In this document: positions 45,276-54,360 of the stretch, in pieces
Numbering within the stretch: the stretch's first letter is position 1
How the letters are laid out: each line of letters begins with the position of its first letter
From: Streptomyces sp. NBC_01707
Lineage (GTDB): Bacteria > Actinomycetota > Actinomycetes > Streptomycetales > Streptomycetaceae
DNA length: 64,000 nucleotides
NCBI RefSeq assembly: GCF_041438805.1
Contig: NZ_CP109190.1
Span: 2,356,001 to 2,420,000, forward strand
Direction: 5' to 3'
The notes under the pieces: generated by a model
Databases searched by the model: none
Seen by the model: only the letters and a program-made list of their open reading frames with translations
Told to the model about the DNA's origin: nothing
Program-made: the position numbers and the translations under genes

Positions 45276-46381
45276 TGGGAGGCGCACACCGCAAGGGTGG
45301 ACCGCAGGTCACGGTCCGTACGGAAGAGGGGGCGGCCGGGCCCGTGGTGCCGGCCGCCCAGAAAGGCGCCCGCGACCGCTACTTCGACGCGCTGCGGGCC
45401 TTCGCACTGGTCCGTGTCATCACCTACCACACGTTCGAGTGGCCCTGGCTGGGGCTGGTCTTCCCGTCCATGGGCGTGATGTTCGCACTCGCCGGATCGC
45501 TCATGGCTCGTTCGCTGGAGCGGCCCGCGCCGCGCGTCATCCGCGGCCGGCTGCGCAGACTGCTGATCCCCCTCTGGGTGTTCGCGCCGGTCATCGGTAC
45601 GGCGATGCTGCTGCACGGCTGGCTGCCGGGGCCCGATGTCCTGTACTGGGTGCTGCCGGTCGGCGATCCCCCCGGCAATGCGTGGGGCGAGCAGGCCTGG
45701 GCGGTGCTCTGGTACCTGCGCACCTATCTGTGGTTCGTGCTGCTGTCGCCGGTGCTGCTGCGCGCCTTCCGCCTGGCCCCGCTGCCCGTGCTCGCGCTGT
45801 CCCTGCTCCCTGTCGTGGTCCTGGAGACCGTGACGAGTGTGCCGGACGGGCGCCTCGGCAGTGCCCTCAGCGACGTGTCGGTCTTCCTGTTCTGCTGGCT
45901 GCTCGGCTTCGCCCACCGCGACGGTGTGCTCGACCGGATGCGCCCCGCACCCGTCGTCACCGTGGCGCCGGCCCTTCTGGCGGCAGGAGCCTGGTGGGCC
46001 TTCCACCACCGGGTCGACGGTTCCTACGATCTCGACGACATCCCGCTCGCCCAGGCACTGTGGTCCGCGGGATTCGTCCTGCTGCTGCTCCGCTTCCGGC
46101 CCGACTTCGGCGGCCTTGCCCGGCATCGCCTGGCCGACCGGATCGTGAAGATCTTCAATGCCCGTGCCGTGACGATCTATCTGTGGCACGAGGTCGCGCT
46201 GATGGCGAGCGTCCCGCTGATCGACATCATGTGGAACGTTCCCGCGTTCGAGCGGGATCTGCCGCTGGACAGCATGTGGTTCCAGTTCACGATCGCCTGG
46301 GTGCTGATCGCGGCGGCCGTGGCCCTGTTCGGCTGGGTCGAGGACATCGCGGCGAAACGGGGGCCACGACTGCTGCCGTGA
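45275..46381 (+). CDS. Membrane acyltransferase (acyltransferase 3 family)
   Basis: This 368-residue integral membrane protein has about ten hydrophobic helices. It shows the acyltransferase-3 landmarks: the N-terminal YFDALRAFALVRVITYHTF, carrying the catalytic histidine after RxxAxxxV, FPSMGVMFALAGSLMA, and the C-terminal AVTIYLWHEVALM. Such enzymes O-acylate extracellular polysaccharides. Its ATG at 45275 overlaps the stop of the synthase gene, so it probably modifies (acetylates or succinylates) the exopolymer made by MatB. That role is inferred from context. Confidence 0.88.
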   Translation: MGGAHRKGGPQVTVRTEEGAAGPVVPAAQKGARDRYFDALRAFALVRVITYHTFEWPWLGLVFPSMGVMFALAGSLMARSLERPAPRVIRGRLRRLLIPLWVFAPVIGTAMLLHGWLPGPDVLYWVLPVGDPPGNAWGEQAWAVLWYLRTYLWFVLLSPVLLRAFRLAPLPVLALSLLPVVVLETVTSVPDGRLGSALSDVSVFLFCWLLGFAHRDGVLDRMRPAPVVTVAPALLAAGAWWAFHHRVDGSYDLDDIPLAQALWSAGFVLLLLRFRPDFGGLARHRLADRIVKIFNARAVTIYLWHEVALMASVPLIDIMWNVPAFERDLPLDSMWFQFTIAWVLIAAAVALFGWVEDIAAKRGPRLLP

Positions 46382-46389
46382 TCCCCGTG

Positions 46390-47109
46390 TCAGCCGCCGG
46401 CGAGGACGAACCAGCGGGCCGGCAGGTCGATGCGGGTGCCGTCGGGCAGGTACTCGGTCTGGGCGAGTGCGGTGTCCCCGGTGGCCAGCGTCGTCAGCCC
46501 TGCCGCCCGCAGCAGCTCCGGAACCTCCTCCTCGGTGGCGCTCGCCGGCTTGAGCCCGTACTCGAAGACCCGCCGCAGCTTCTCGGGCGGTCCGCCCGGC
46601 GCCTGGGCGGCCTGCTGGAGCACGGTCTTGGAGGCGGGGGTCAGCTCGGCGACGAAGGCCCGGCCGCGCGCCCCGATCAGCGTGGCCACGGCTGCGGCGA
46701 CCACCGGCCGGGCCGGTGGCTCGCTCTGATGGATCACCGCGCGCATGTAGACGTTCGTGTCGCCGATCCGCTCGTGGAGAGCCCGCACCGCGTCACCGTC
46801 GACGAGGTTGAGCTGGGCGAACTCCGCGACACCCGCCCTGTCCGCGCGGCGTGCGTGCTCGATCGCCGCGTGCGACAGATCCACGCCGATGGCGCGGGCG
46901 AAGCAGGTGGCGAGGTAGCGGGTCTGGGTGCCGTTGCCGCAGCCGAGGTCGACGACGGGCAGCGAGGCGTCGGCGTACGCAAGCAGCAGCTTGCTGTCGG
47001 GGACGGAGGTGAGGGACGGGTCGGAGTCCCAGATCGCCTCGCCGGGGGCGTCGGAGGTGGCCGACCAGAAGCCTTCCCACGACTCGCGGTAGCCCTGCGA
47101 CACGTCCAT
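46390..47109 (-). CDS. Class I SAM-dependent methyltransferase
   Basis: This 239-residue protein has the glycine-rich SAM-binding motif VVDLGCGNGTQTRYLA, an acidic loop after beta-2 (AIGVDLSHAAIEHARR) and a motif near NLVDGDAV. The C-terminal part is specific and carries no recognisable substrate signature. I chose the ATG at 47109 because GGGAG lies eight bases upstream; an in-frame ATG at 47136 adds nine residues. It converges with the acyltransferase gene, leaving eight bases between the stops. The function is unknown. Confidence 0.85.
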   Translation of the reverse strand: MDVSQGYRESWEGFWSATSDAPGEAIWDSDPSLTSVPDSKLLLAYADASLPVVDLGCGNGTQTRYLATCFARAIGVDLSHAAIEHARRADRAGVAEFAQLNLVDGDAVRALHERIGDTNVYMRAVIHQSEPPARPVVAAAVATLIGARGRAFVAELTPASKTVLQQAAQAPGGPPEKLRRVFEYGLKPASATEEEVPELLRAAGLTTLATGDTALAQTEYLPDGTRIDLPARWFVLAGG

Positions 47110-47221
47110 ACGCACTCCCGAATCCGTTGTGTCCACCGCTGTCTGCTCAGCAACGGACTACCGCCCCGGAGCGCCCCGGGGCAAGGGGGTGCGCATCATC
47201 CGTCGTGCGGGACGGCGTCTT

Positions 47222-49669
47222 TCACCTGATGTTCGACCGGGGACGTGGAAAACGGGTGAGTGCCTGTTCGAACCAGACGGTCTTGCCCCGTGCCGTGGTG
47301 CTCGTCCCCCACTCCCGGGCGAGGCCGCTCACCACCAGCAGTCCGCGGCCGAACTCGTCGTGGGCGGAGGCGTTGAGGAGCGCGGCCGGGGCCGGTTCGT
47401 CGTCGCTGACCTCGCAGAGCAGGGCGCCGGTCCGGACGAGACGCAGCCCGATGTGGTGGGTGCGCCCGTGCTTCACCGCGTTGGTGACGAGCTCGCTGAC
47501 CATCAGCTCGGCCGACTCCACCGCCTCCGGCAGATCCCAGTCGAGGAGCTTGCCGCGGACGAGCCGCCGGGCACGGGCCACTTCGCGTGGATCCAGGGCG
47601 AGTTGCCACTCGGCGACGTCGCCGTCCGGGATGCCGTTCAGCCGGGCCATCAGCAGCGCCACGTCGTCCTTGCGGCCACCCTTCGGGTTCAGAGCGCGGA
47701 TGATCGTGTCGCAGGCGTCGTCCATGGAGGCGGCGGGATGCGCGGCGGATGCGCAGAGTGCGGCGAGTCCCGCGCCGATGTCCTGGCCGCGCACCTCGAC
47801 CAGACCGTCGGTGCACAGAACCAGCCGGTCGCCGGGCCGCACCTGCACGGTCGCGGTCTCGAAGGCGACACCGCCGACGCCGACGGGCGCACCGGTCGGC
47901 AGGTCGAGGAGCTCCGCCCGGCCGTCCTCGGCGCGGACCAGCACGGGCGGGATGTGCCCGGCGTTGGCGATCTGGAGCTCGGAGTGGATCGGGTCGTAGA
48001 CGGCGTAGAGGCAGGTCGCCAGATACTGCTCGCCGAGGCGCTGTGCCAGGTCGTCGAGGTTGCGCAGCAGCTGGGCGGGGGGCATCTCCATGGTGGCCAT
48101 CGTCAGTACGGCGGTACGCAACTGGCCCATCATCGCCGCCGAGTTGAGTCCGTGCCCCATGACGTCGCCGACGACGAACGCGGTCCGGGAGCCCGGCAGT
48201 TTCACCGAGTCGAACCAGTCTCCGCCGATCCGGCCGAGCCGGGCGCCGGGCAGATAGCGGGTGGCGATGTCGCAGCCCGCCATGCGCGGTTCGACCTGGG
48301 GCAGCATGCTGTCCTGGAGGGTGTCGGCGACATTCTCCTGGTACGTGTACATGCGGGCGTTGTCGAGTACGAGCCCGGCACGGGCGGCGAGTTCGGCCCC
48401 CGTGGTGCGGTCCATGTCGTCGAAGGGCTCACGGCCGGGACGGCGCATCAGGACCATGAAGCCGAGCACCACGTCACGGGCCTTGAGCGGCACGATGAGC
48501 AGCGACCGGTGGGTGATCAGGGGGCGCAGGTCGCGCTTCTCGAACTCGCCCGAGATCCGGTTGCTCATCTCGTCGCTGACGTACGGGATGAGGACCGGCT
48601 CACCGGTGACCATGCACTGGAAGAACGGTGTGTGCTCCGGGAAGGCGATGGACTCGCCGACCGGGACGGTGTCGTCCCAGCGGCCGGGTTCGTCGTTGTG
48701 CTCGACCCACACCCGGTGCCAGACGGTGGTGACGTCGGGCGGCCCGTCCGGGAAGCCCTCACCGGCGAGGACCGCGGCGCGCAGATGCGTACCCGCGAAG
48801 TCGGTGAAGCGGGGGACGGCGGCACTGGTGACCTCGCGGATGGTGCGTTCGAGATCGAGGGAGGTGCCGATGCGGCCGCTGACCTCGTTGAGGAACTCCA
48901 GCCGTTCACGGACCGCCCCGTACTCGAGGTCGAGTTCGGGGCGCGGCGCGGCGCGGGTTACCGGCGAACCGTCGGCGGTGGCCTCCGGATCCTCGGCCGG
49001 GCGGCGCGGCGTCCGGCGCGGCACACCCCAGTCGGGAGTGACCGGGACCCGGTCGCGGTGGCTGAACTCCAGGATCGGATAGCCCAGTTCGAGGACCTGC
49101 GAGACGATCCGGGTGGCCTGGTGGACGCTCATGTTGGGCAGGATCTCGGGGAGCCGGCCGGCCAGGTCCTGATAGCCGGGGAAGTCGGTGTGGAGCGCGA
49201 AGCCCGGGGCGATCGTCTCGCTGTCCCGGCTGCCGTTCACCCCGGCGTCGCGCAACTGCCCGGCGTCCGCGGCGAGGACGAGGAGCCGTTCGGGACCGGG
49301 GCCGACCAGCGGGTAGGCCCACCACAGAACGTCGATCCGGCCGCGCCGCGGCTCGTCGACACGGGCCCGTCCCGCCGCCGGATAGGCGACGCTCCCGCTG
49401 AGCGAACTGTCGAGTCCGTGGCCGAAGCCGGCGTACGTTCCGTCCGGCCCGGTCTCCCCGTCCTGCCGCAACGCCCCTGAGACCGGCAGGAGTTCACCGG
49501 CCGGGCAGCCGATGGCCTCCTCCCTGGCGACGCCGAACAGCCGTCTGGCCCCGGTGGACCAGTGCGACACGAGTCCGGCCGCGTCGACGACGACCACGGC
49601 GAGCGGCACCCGTCCGGCAGTGGTGTCGCGCGGCTGTGGTGTCCTCTGCGGCGGTACACCAAGGTCCAT
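47222..49669 (-). CDS. PAS-GAF SpoIIE/PP2C phosphatase with C-terminal HATPase domain
   Basis: This 815-residue regulator carries a PAS domain (about 15-130, VVVDAAGLVSHWSTGARRLF), a middle region with a second PAS-like part, a GAF domain (about 270-435), a PP2C/SpoIIE domain (about 450-660) and an anti-sigma-type HATPase domain (about 680-800; SELVTNAVKHG, CEVSDDEP, EFGRGLLVVSGL). The PP2C metal motifs are intact: GGDWFDSVKL, VGDVMGHG, NAGHIPPVLV, LCTDGLVEVR and DDVALLMAR. It should act on STAS-domain antagonists in a partner-switching pathway. The ATG at 49669 follows GAAGGAG. Confidence 0.9.
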   Translation of the reverse strand: MDLGVPPQRTPQPRDTTAGRVPLAVVVVDAAGLVSHWSTGARRLFGVAREEAIGCPAGELLPVSGALRQDGETGPDGTYAGFGHGLDSSLSGSVAYPAAGRARVDEPRRGRIDVLWWAYPLVGPGPERLLVLAADAGQLRDAGVNGSRDSETIAPGFALHTDFPGYQDLAGRLPEILPNMSVHQATRIVSQVLELGYPILEFSHRDRVPVTPDWGVPRRTPRRPAEDPEATADGSPVTRAAPRPELDLEYGAVRERLEFLNEVSGRIGTSLDLERTIREVTSAAVPRFTDFAGTHLRAAVLAGEGFPDGPPDVTTVWHRVWVEHNDEPGRWDDTVPVGESIAFPEHTPFFQCMVTGEPVLIPYVSDEMSNRISGEFEKRDLRPLITHRSLLIVPLKARDVVLGFMVLMRRPGREPFDDMDRTTGAELAARAGLVLDNARMYTYQENVADTLQDSMLPQVEPRMAGCDIATRYLPGARLGRIGGDWFDSVKLPGSRTAFVVGDVMGHGLNSAAMMGQLRTAVLTMATMEMPPAQLLRNLDDLAQRLGEQYLATCLYAVYDPIHSELQIANAGHIPPVLVRAEDGRAELLDLPTGAPVGVGGVAFETATVQVRPGDRLVLCTDGLVEVRGQDIGAGLAALCASAAHPAASMDDACDTIIRALNPKGGRKDDVALLMARLNGIPDGDVAEWQLALDPREVARARRLVRGKLLDWDLPEAVESAELMVSELVTNAVKHGRTHHIGLRLVRTGALLCEVSDDEPAPAALLNASAHDEFGRGLLVVSGLAREWGTSTTARGKTVWFEQALTRFPRPRSNIR

Positions 49670-49888
49670 GGGTGGAAGGCTCCTTCCCCACCGCAAGGTT
49701 CTGCGGCTTGTGACTCCACGGTACGGCTCCGTGTCCGGCCCCCGCCGGTCATCGGCGGAATCGACCCCAGGGGGTCGTGCGCCCCGCGCGCCCCACCGCG
49801 CACGATCCGACGAGAGGCCTCGGGGCGACCGGAACCGGGTCCTGCCACTGGAGCCTGCCCCCCAGGGCGCCGACCATGGCCCTCTCCA

Positions 49889-52363
49889 TCAGTCCGCGTG
49901 ACCGAGCTGGAGGTCGCGTTCGGTGCGTCCGCCGCCCGCGACCTGCAGGACGGTCGCCACCGGCGGATACCCGGCCGCGATCACCGTGTACTCGCCGGTC
50001 GACAGATCCACGAAGCGGAACGCCCCGTCGGGCCCGGTGGTCAGGGTGTCGACGACATTGCCCGCCGCGTCGAGGAGCGTGACCCGGGCGTCCTCGACGG
50101 GCCGTCCCCCGCTCGCCCGTACGATGCCGCGCAGCACGGCGCCACCGGCAAGTTCGATGTCCTGCCGGGTCTCTCTGGCCGCCTGCACGCTGACCGGAAG
50201 CGCCGCGGGCCGGAAGGCGGGGGCGCTCGCGGCGAGGGTGTACTCCCCGGCCACCAACTCCGAGATCACATAGCCGCCCTCGCGGCCGCTGCGGGTGGAC
50301 GCGACGACCTCGCCGCGCACATCGGTGAGGGTGACGGCGGCGTCCCGCACCGGGATCCCGTCGGCCGTGACGACGGTTCCGGCCAGCCTGCCCGCGCCGC
50401 CGAGCACCACATCGAGCTCGACGGGCCGTTCGCCGACGGTGACACTGACGGCCTGCGGCTGGTGCCCGCCGGCCGCCGCGATCAGGACGTAGCTGCCGGA
50501 GCCGGGCACGCTCAGCGCGTACCGCCCGTCGTCACCGCTCGCGCCCCTTCCCACCTGCTGTCCCTGTACGTCGATGAGGGTGAGGGCGGCGCGCGGGACC
50601 TTCGAGCCGTCGGCGTGCTGGACGCTGCCGCACACCGGCACGCCCGAGAGGTGGACGGGCGGCGGCGGGGCGGCGGTGGCACGTGCGCCGGGGATCGAGG
50701 CGGACTCGGCAGCTGAATCGGGGCTGTGGTGGGACACCAGCGGTTTCTCCTTGAGGAAGAAGGCGATGACGAGGCCGAGCGCGAGCACCGGCACGAGGTA
50801 GAGGAAGATCCGGGGCATCGCGTCGGCGTACGCCTGGATGTAGCTGTCGCGGAGCGCGGGCTCCATGGCATGGACCAGCTGAGGGGTGATCGACTCGGGG
50901 TCGGGGAGATCGGCTCCGGACGGGAGGCGGACGGCGAGAGCGTCCGCGAGCCGGCCCGCGAACAGCGTCCCGAACACGGCGGCGCCGACGCTGCCGCCGA
51001 TCTGCCGGAAGTAGTTGTTCGCGCTGGTGGCGGTGCCGAGGTCGGCGGGCGGCACGGAGTTCTGCACGGCCAGGACGAGCACCGGCATGATCAGGCCGAT
51101 CCCGATGCCCAGCACGGCCTGCGCGATGCTGTACTCGATGCGCGGAGTGTCGGTTTCGAGGCGCGAGAGCAGCCACATGCCGACCACCGAGATCGCACTG
51201 CCGAGGATCGGGTAGATGCGGTAGCGGCCGGTACGGGAGATCAGCTGGCCGGAGACGACGGACGCCCCGACGATGCCACCCATCATCGGGAGCATCAGCA
51301 GCCCCGACTCGGTGGCTGTGGCGCCGTCGACCATCTGCAGGAACGTCGGCAGATAGCTGGCGGCGCCGAACAGGGCGACACCGACGACCGCGCCGACGAG
51401 CGCGGTGACATTGAAGATCGAGTCGCGGAACAGCCGCAGCGGGATGACGGGTTCGGGTGCGTGGCGCTCGACCACGAGGAAGAGCAGTGTCGTTCCGGCT
51501 GCTCCGGCGGCCAGTCCGAGGATGGTGCGCGAGCCCCAGGCGTACTCCGTTCCGCCCCAACTGGTCAGCAGAACCACGCAGGTGGAGGCGGCGGCCAGCA
51601 GCAGGGCGCCGAGCACGTCGAGGCGGGGCCGGACCGTGGGCTTGGGGAGCTTCAGTACGACGGTGATGACCGCGAGGGTGACGAGGCCGAACGGGACGTT
51701 GATGTAGAAACACCAGCGCCACGAGGCGTGGTCGGTGAAGAAGCCGCCGAGCAGCGGGCCCGCGACGGACGCGAGACCGAACGCGGCGCCGATCAACCCC
51801 ATGAAGCGGCCGCGTTCACGAGGCGGTACGACGTCCGCGATGATCGCCTGGACCCCGATCATGAGCCCGCCGCCGCCGACGCCCTGCACCGCCCGGAAGG
51901 CGATCAGCTCGTCCATGGTGCGGGACCAGCCGGCCAGCGCGGAGCCGACGACGAAGACGACGATCGCGAACTGGAAGACGCTCTTGCGGCCGAAGAGATC
52001 CCCGAGCTTGCCGTAGATCGGCAGTCCGATGGTGGAGGCGAGGAGATAGGCGGTGACCGCCCAGGACATCTTCTCCAGGCCGTGCAGCTCACCGACGATC
52101 TTGGGCAGCGCGGTGGCGACGATCATCTGGTCGAGTGCCGCGAGCAGCAGGGTGAGCATCAGCCCGAGGAAGACCAGCCGGATCCCTCGGCGGCTGATCT
52201 CCTGGGCGGCGGGATCGGTGGTGGCGGGATCCGTGGCGGTGGGATCCGTGGAAGCCGATGCGGACGGGGGTACGGTCGCCGCGCCGGGAGGGGCGCCTGT
52301 CTGCTCCCCGGCGCCGCCCGCACCGTCCGGCTCGTCCTTCACCAGAGTGATACCGCCCACCAC
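49889..52363 (-). CDS. DHA2-type MFS drug exporter fused to three Cna-B/carboxypeptidase-regulatory-like domains
   Basis: This ~824-residue protein starts with a Thr/Asp/Pro-rich cytoplasmic tail, then 14 predicted transmembrane helices of the EmrB/QacA family: the [17 protein letters not shown] motif, [10 protein letters not shown] and [20 protein letters not shown]. From about residue 570 a soluble region has three similar ~80-residue beta domains, each with a pattern like 'V.L.D..G..V....TG.DG.Y....L..G.Y.L.A'. These match Cna-B or carboxypeptidase-regulatory-like folds (for example [20 protein letters not shown] and [20 protein letters not shown]). The GTG at 52363 has GGGGAG six bases upstream; starts at 52384 or 52453 are possible. 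The substrate is unknown. Confidence 0.88.
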   Translation of the reverse strand: MVGGITLVKDEPDGAGGAGEQTGAPPGAATVPPSASASTDPTATDPATTDPAAQEISRRGIRLVFLGLMLTLLLAALDQMIVATALPKIVGELHGLEKMSWAVTAYLLASTIGLPIYGKLGDLFGRKSVFQFAIVVFVVGSALAGWSRTMDELIAFRAVQGVGGGGLMIGVQAIIADVVPPRERGRFMGLIGAAFGLASVAGPLLGGFFTDHASWRWCFYINVPFGLVTLAVITVVLKLPKPTVRPRLDVLGALLLAAASTCVVLLTSWGGTEYAWGSRTILGLAAGAAGTTLLFLVVERHAPEPVIPLRLFRDSIFNVTALVGAVVGVALFGAASYLPTFLQMVDGATATESGLLMLPMMGGIVGASVVSGQLISRTGRYRIYPILGSAISVVGMWLLSRLETDTPRIEYSIAQAVLGIGIGLIMPVLVLAVQNSVPPADLGTATSANNYFRQIGGSVGAAVFGTLFAGRLADALAVRLPSGADLPDPESITPQLVHAMEPALRDSYIQAYADAMPRIFLYLVPVLALGLVIAFFLKEKPLVSHHSPDSAAESASIPGARATAAPPPPVHLSGVPVCGSVQHADGSKVPRAALTLIDVQGQQVGRGASGDDGRYALSVPGSGSYVLIAAAGGHQPQAVSVTVGERPVELDVVLGGAGRLAGTVVTADGIPVRDAAVTLTDVRGEVVASTRSGREGGYVISELVAGEYTLAASAPAFRPAALPVSVQAARETRQDIELAGGAVLRGIVRASGGRPVEDARVTLLDAAGNVVDTLTTGPDGAFRFVDLSTGEYTVIAAGYPPVATVLQVAGGGRTERDLQLGHAD

Positions 52364-52550
52364 GTGCCGCTCCCCTCGTCGCATCTGCGCCGCCCATTTC
52401 TCGCATTGCGCGACATAGAGAGGCAAACGCGACGGGGGGCGCTGACGGCGCACTCGGGGGGCTTATGCCCCGGTGGGAGCCACTACGGCGCGCAACCGGC
52501 GGGCCGGGAAAACCACCCGAACCGGTGAGGCCGGCCGGGGACGCCAGGTG

Positions 52551-52994
52551 CTACTTCTCGACCTCGGTCGCGAGGTTGTGCAGCAGCTCGTCGTAGATGC
52601 GCCCAAGTCCCTTCGGCGCAAAGGTCTTCTCGAAGAATCCACCGATGCCGCCCGCACCGTTCCAGACGGTCGACACGACGGCCTTGGACTTGCCCTCGCC
52701 GGCCGGGGTGACGATCCAGGTGGTGACCATCGACGAGTTGCGGTCCTTCTCGACGAGCTGACCCTCGATCGGCTCGCTGACCTCCAGCAGGCAGTCGCGG
52801 ATCCGCTTGCTGGTGGCCTGCAGCTTCCAGTGGACGAGGGTGCCCTCGCCGTCACCGCCCTCGCGCACCTCGTACTCGCTGAACTGGCCGGGCAGCACCT
52901 TGCCCCGGACCTCCTTGTAGTCGGCCAGCGCGTCGAACACCGTCTCCGCGTCCGCCGCGATGATCCGCTCTGTCGTGGCCTCGACCTGCGCCAT
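52551..52994 (-). CDS. SRPBCC family protein
   Basis: This 147-residue protein has the START/Bet v1-like pattern: ERIIAADAETVFDALADYKE at the N terminus, a beta-rich centre (TLVHWKLQATSKRIRDCLLE) and the C-terminal long helix (KTFAPKGLGRIYDELLHNLA). This fold forms a hydrophobic ligand pocket, and the ligand is unknown. GGAGGAG lies seven bases before the ATG at 52994 (MAQVEATTE); a longer frame to 53060 is less likely. It is divergent from the radical SAM gene, with the LexA-type palindrome between them. Confidence 0.85.
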   Translation of the reverse strand: MAQVEATTERIIAADAETVFDALADYKEVRGKVLPGQFSEYEVREGGDGEGTLVHWKLQATSKRIRDCLLEVSEPIEGQLVEKDRNSSMVTTWIVTPAGEGKSKAVVSTVWNGAGGIGGFFEKTFAPKGLGRIYDELLHNLATEVEK

Positions 52995-53097
52995 GGCTGC
53001 TCCTCCACCACTCGGTTGTTCGGGGTGTGCTGAGCCAATCACCTCCGGCACGCCGCTCAAAATCCGGGCCGGGACGAAGGGGAGAAAACGATCAAGG

Positions 53098-53109
53098 GAA
53101 CAAGTGTTC
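53098..53109. promoter_or_regulatory. LexA-type SOS box
   Basis: GAAC-AAGT-GTTC matches the core GAAC-N4-GTTC of Gram-positive and mycobacterial SOS boxes. It lies 33 bases before the radical SAM gene start and 104 bases from the divergent SRPBCC start, in a region of low GC content suited to a promoter (TATTCT follows). It predicts DNA-damage control of the radical SAM gene. Confidence 0.65.
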
Positions 53110-53142
53110 TATTCTGTGCCCAGCGCTACCGAGGAGGCGTCC

Positions 53143-54183
53143 ATGCGCTGGGACAATCTGGTCGAGAACACCCGGGAGACCGGGACCGGCGCGCTCTTCG
53201 CCGCGGACGCGGTGACCACGCGCACCTTCGACACCCCTGAATTCCGGGGAATCACCTTCCATGAGATCCGGGCCCGCTCGATCGTGAACCGGGTGCCGGG
53301 CGCATCCCGGATGCCGTTCGAATGGACCGTGAACCCGTACCGGGGCTGTACGCATGCCTGCGTCTACTGCTTCGCCCGCAAGACCCACAGCTATCTGGAC
53401 CTCGACACCGGGCTCGGCTTCGACTCGCAGATCGTCGTCAAGACAAACGCCCCGGAGCTGCTCCGCCGCCATCTCGCCTCCAGCCGCTGGCACGGGGCGC
53501 ACATCGCGATGGGCACCAACGTCGACTGCTACCAGCGGGCCGAGGGCCGCTACCGGCTGATGCCCGGCATCATCGAGGCCCTGCGCGACCACGCCAACCC
53601 GTTCTCGATCCTCACCAAGGGCACGATCGTCCTGCGCGACCTGGAGCTGCTGCGGCAGGCCGCGGAAGTCACCGAAGTCGGCATCTCCGTCTCGGTCGGC
53701 TTCGTCGATCCCGAGCTGTGGCGCACGGTCGAACCCGGCACCCCGTCCCCCGAGCGCCGCCTCGACGTCGTGCGCACACTGAGCGAGAACGGCATCGACT
53801 GCGGCGTACTGATGGCGCCGGTCATCCCGTTCCTCGGTGACCACCCGGACCAGCTGCGGGCCACGGTCCGCGCGATCGCCGCCGCCGGGGCGACCTCGGT
53901 GACACCGCTCGTGCTCCATCTACGGCCGGGCGCCCGCGAGTGGTTCATGCAGTGGCTCGGCCGACACCACCCACAACTGGTGCGGCGGTACGAGCGGATG
54001 TATGCGGACGGGTCGTACGCGCCCACGTGGTACCAGCGCACCGTCACCCGCCGGGTGCACGAGCTGGCCGCCGAGTACGGCATCGGTCCGGCGCGTCGCG
54101 GAGAGCCCCGCCGGATCCCCGAACAGCAGGAGCAGCAGTCGCCGCTCGACAGTCCCGGTCCCACCCAGCTCACCCTGCTCTGA
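53143..54183 (+). CDS. Radical SAM protein, Rv2578c family
   Basis: This 346-residue protein has an iron-sulfur binding motif CTHACVYC (CxxxCxxC), typical of the SPL-like/Rv2578c group, preceded by NPYRGC. The TIM-barrel follows (AIAMGTNVDCYQRAEGRYRL, FSILTKGTIVLRD, VGISVSVGFVD). The C-terminal part is Arg-rich and ends QLTLL. These enzymes cleave SAM to a 5'-deoxyadenosyl radical, and the reaction of this branch is not established. The ATG at 53143 follows GAGGAGG. The SOS-like palindrome just upstream suggests a role in the DNA damage response. Confidence 0.9.
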   Translation: MRWDNLVENTRETGTGALFAADAVTTRTFDTPEFRGITFHEIRARSIVNRVPGASRMPFEWTVNPYRGCTHACVYCFARKTHSYLDLDTGLGFDSQIVVKTNAPELLRRHLASSRWHGAHIAMGTNVDCYQRAEGRYRLMPGIIEALRDHANPFSILTKGTIVLRDLELLRQAAEVTEVGISVSVGFVDPELWRTVEPGTPSPERRLDVVRTLSENGIDCGVLMAPVIPFLGDHPDQLRATVRAIAAAGATSVTPLVLHLRPGAREWFMQWLGRHHPQLVRRYERMYADGSYAPTWYQRTVTRRVHELAAEYGIGPARRGEPRRIPEQQEQQSPLDSPGPTQLTLL

Positions 54184-54360
54184 CCTCGGCCCGAGCCCTG
54201 TCCCGGACATAGCCCGGCAGCTGCCGTGGGCCTGCGCGAGCCCGGTCGGGCAAATGGGTCAACTCTCATCAGAACATGTCCTTCCGTGTCCGAATGTGGG
54301 GAGCATGCCGCGGGGGCTGCACCCACCCGCAGCCGCGTTCCCTCCACCACGGGAGGCCAT

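Noticed and set aside
42317..46381. Single 1354-codon frame covering the matA-matB-acyltransferase region
   Set aside because: Only its last part, the acyltransferase, is real; the remainder is out of frame with MatA and MatB, which have strong motifs and closely spaced starts.
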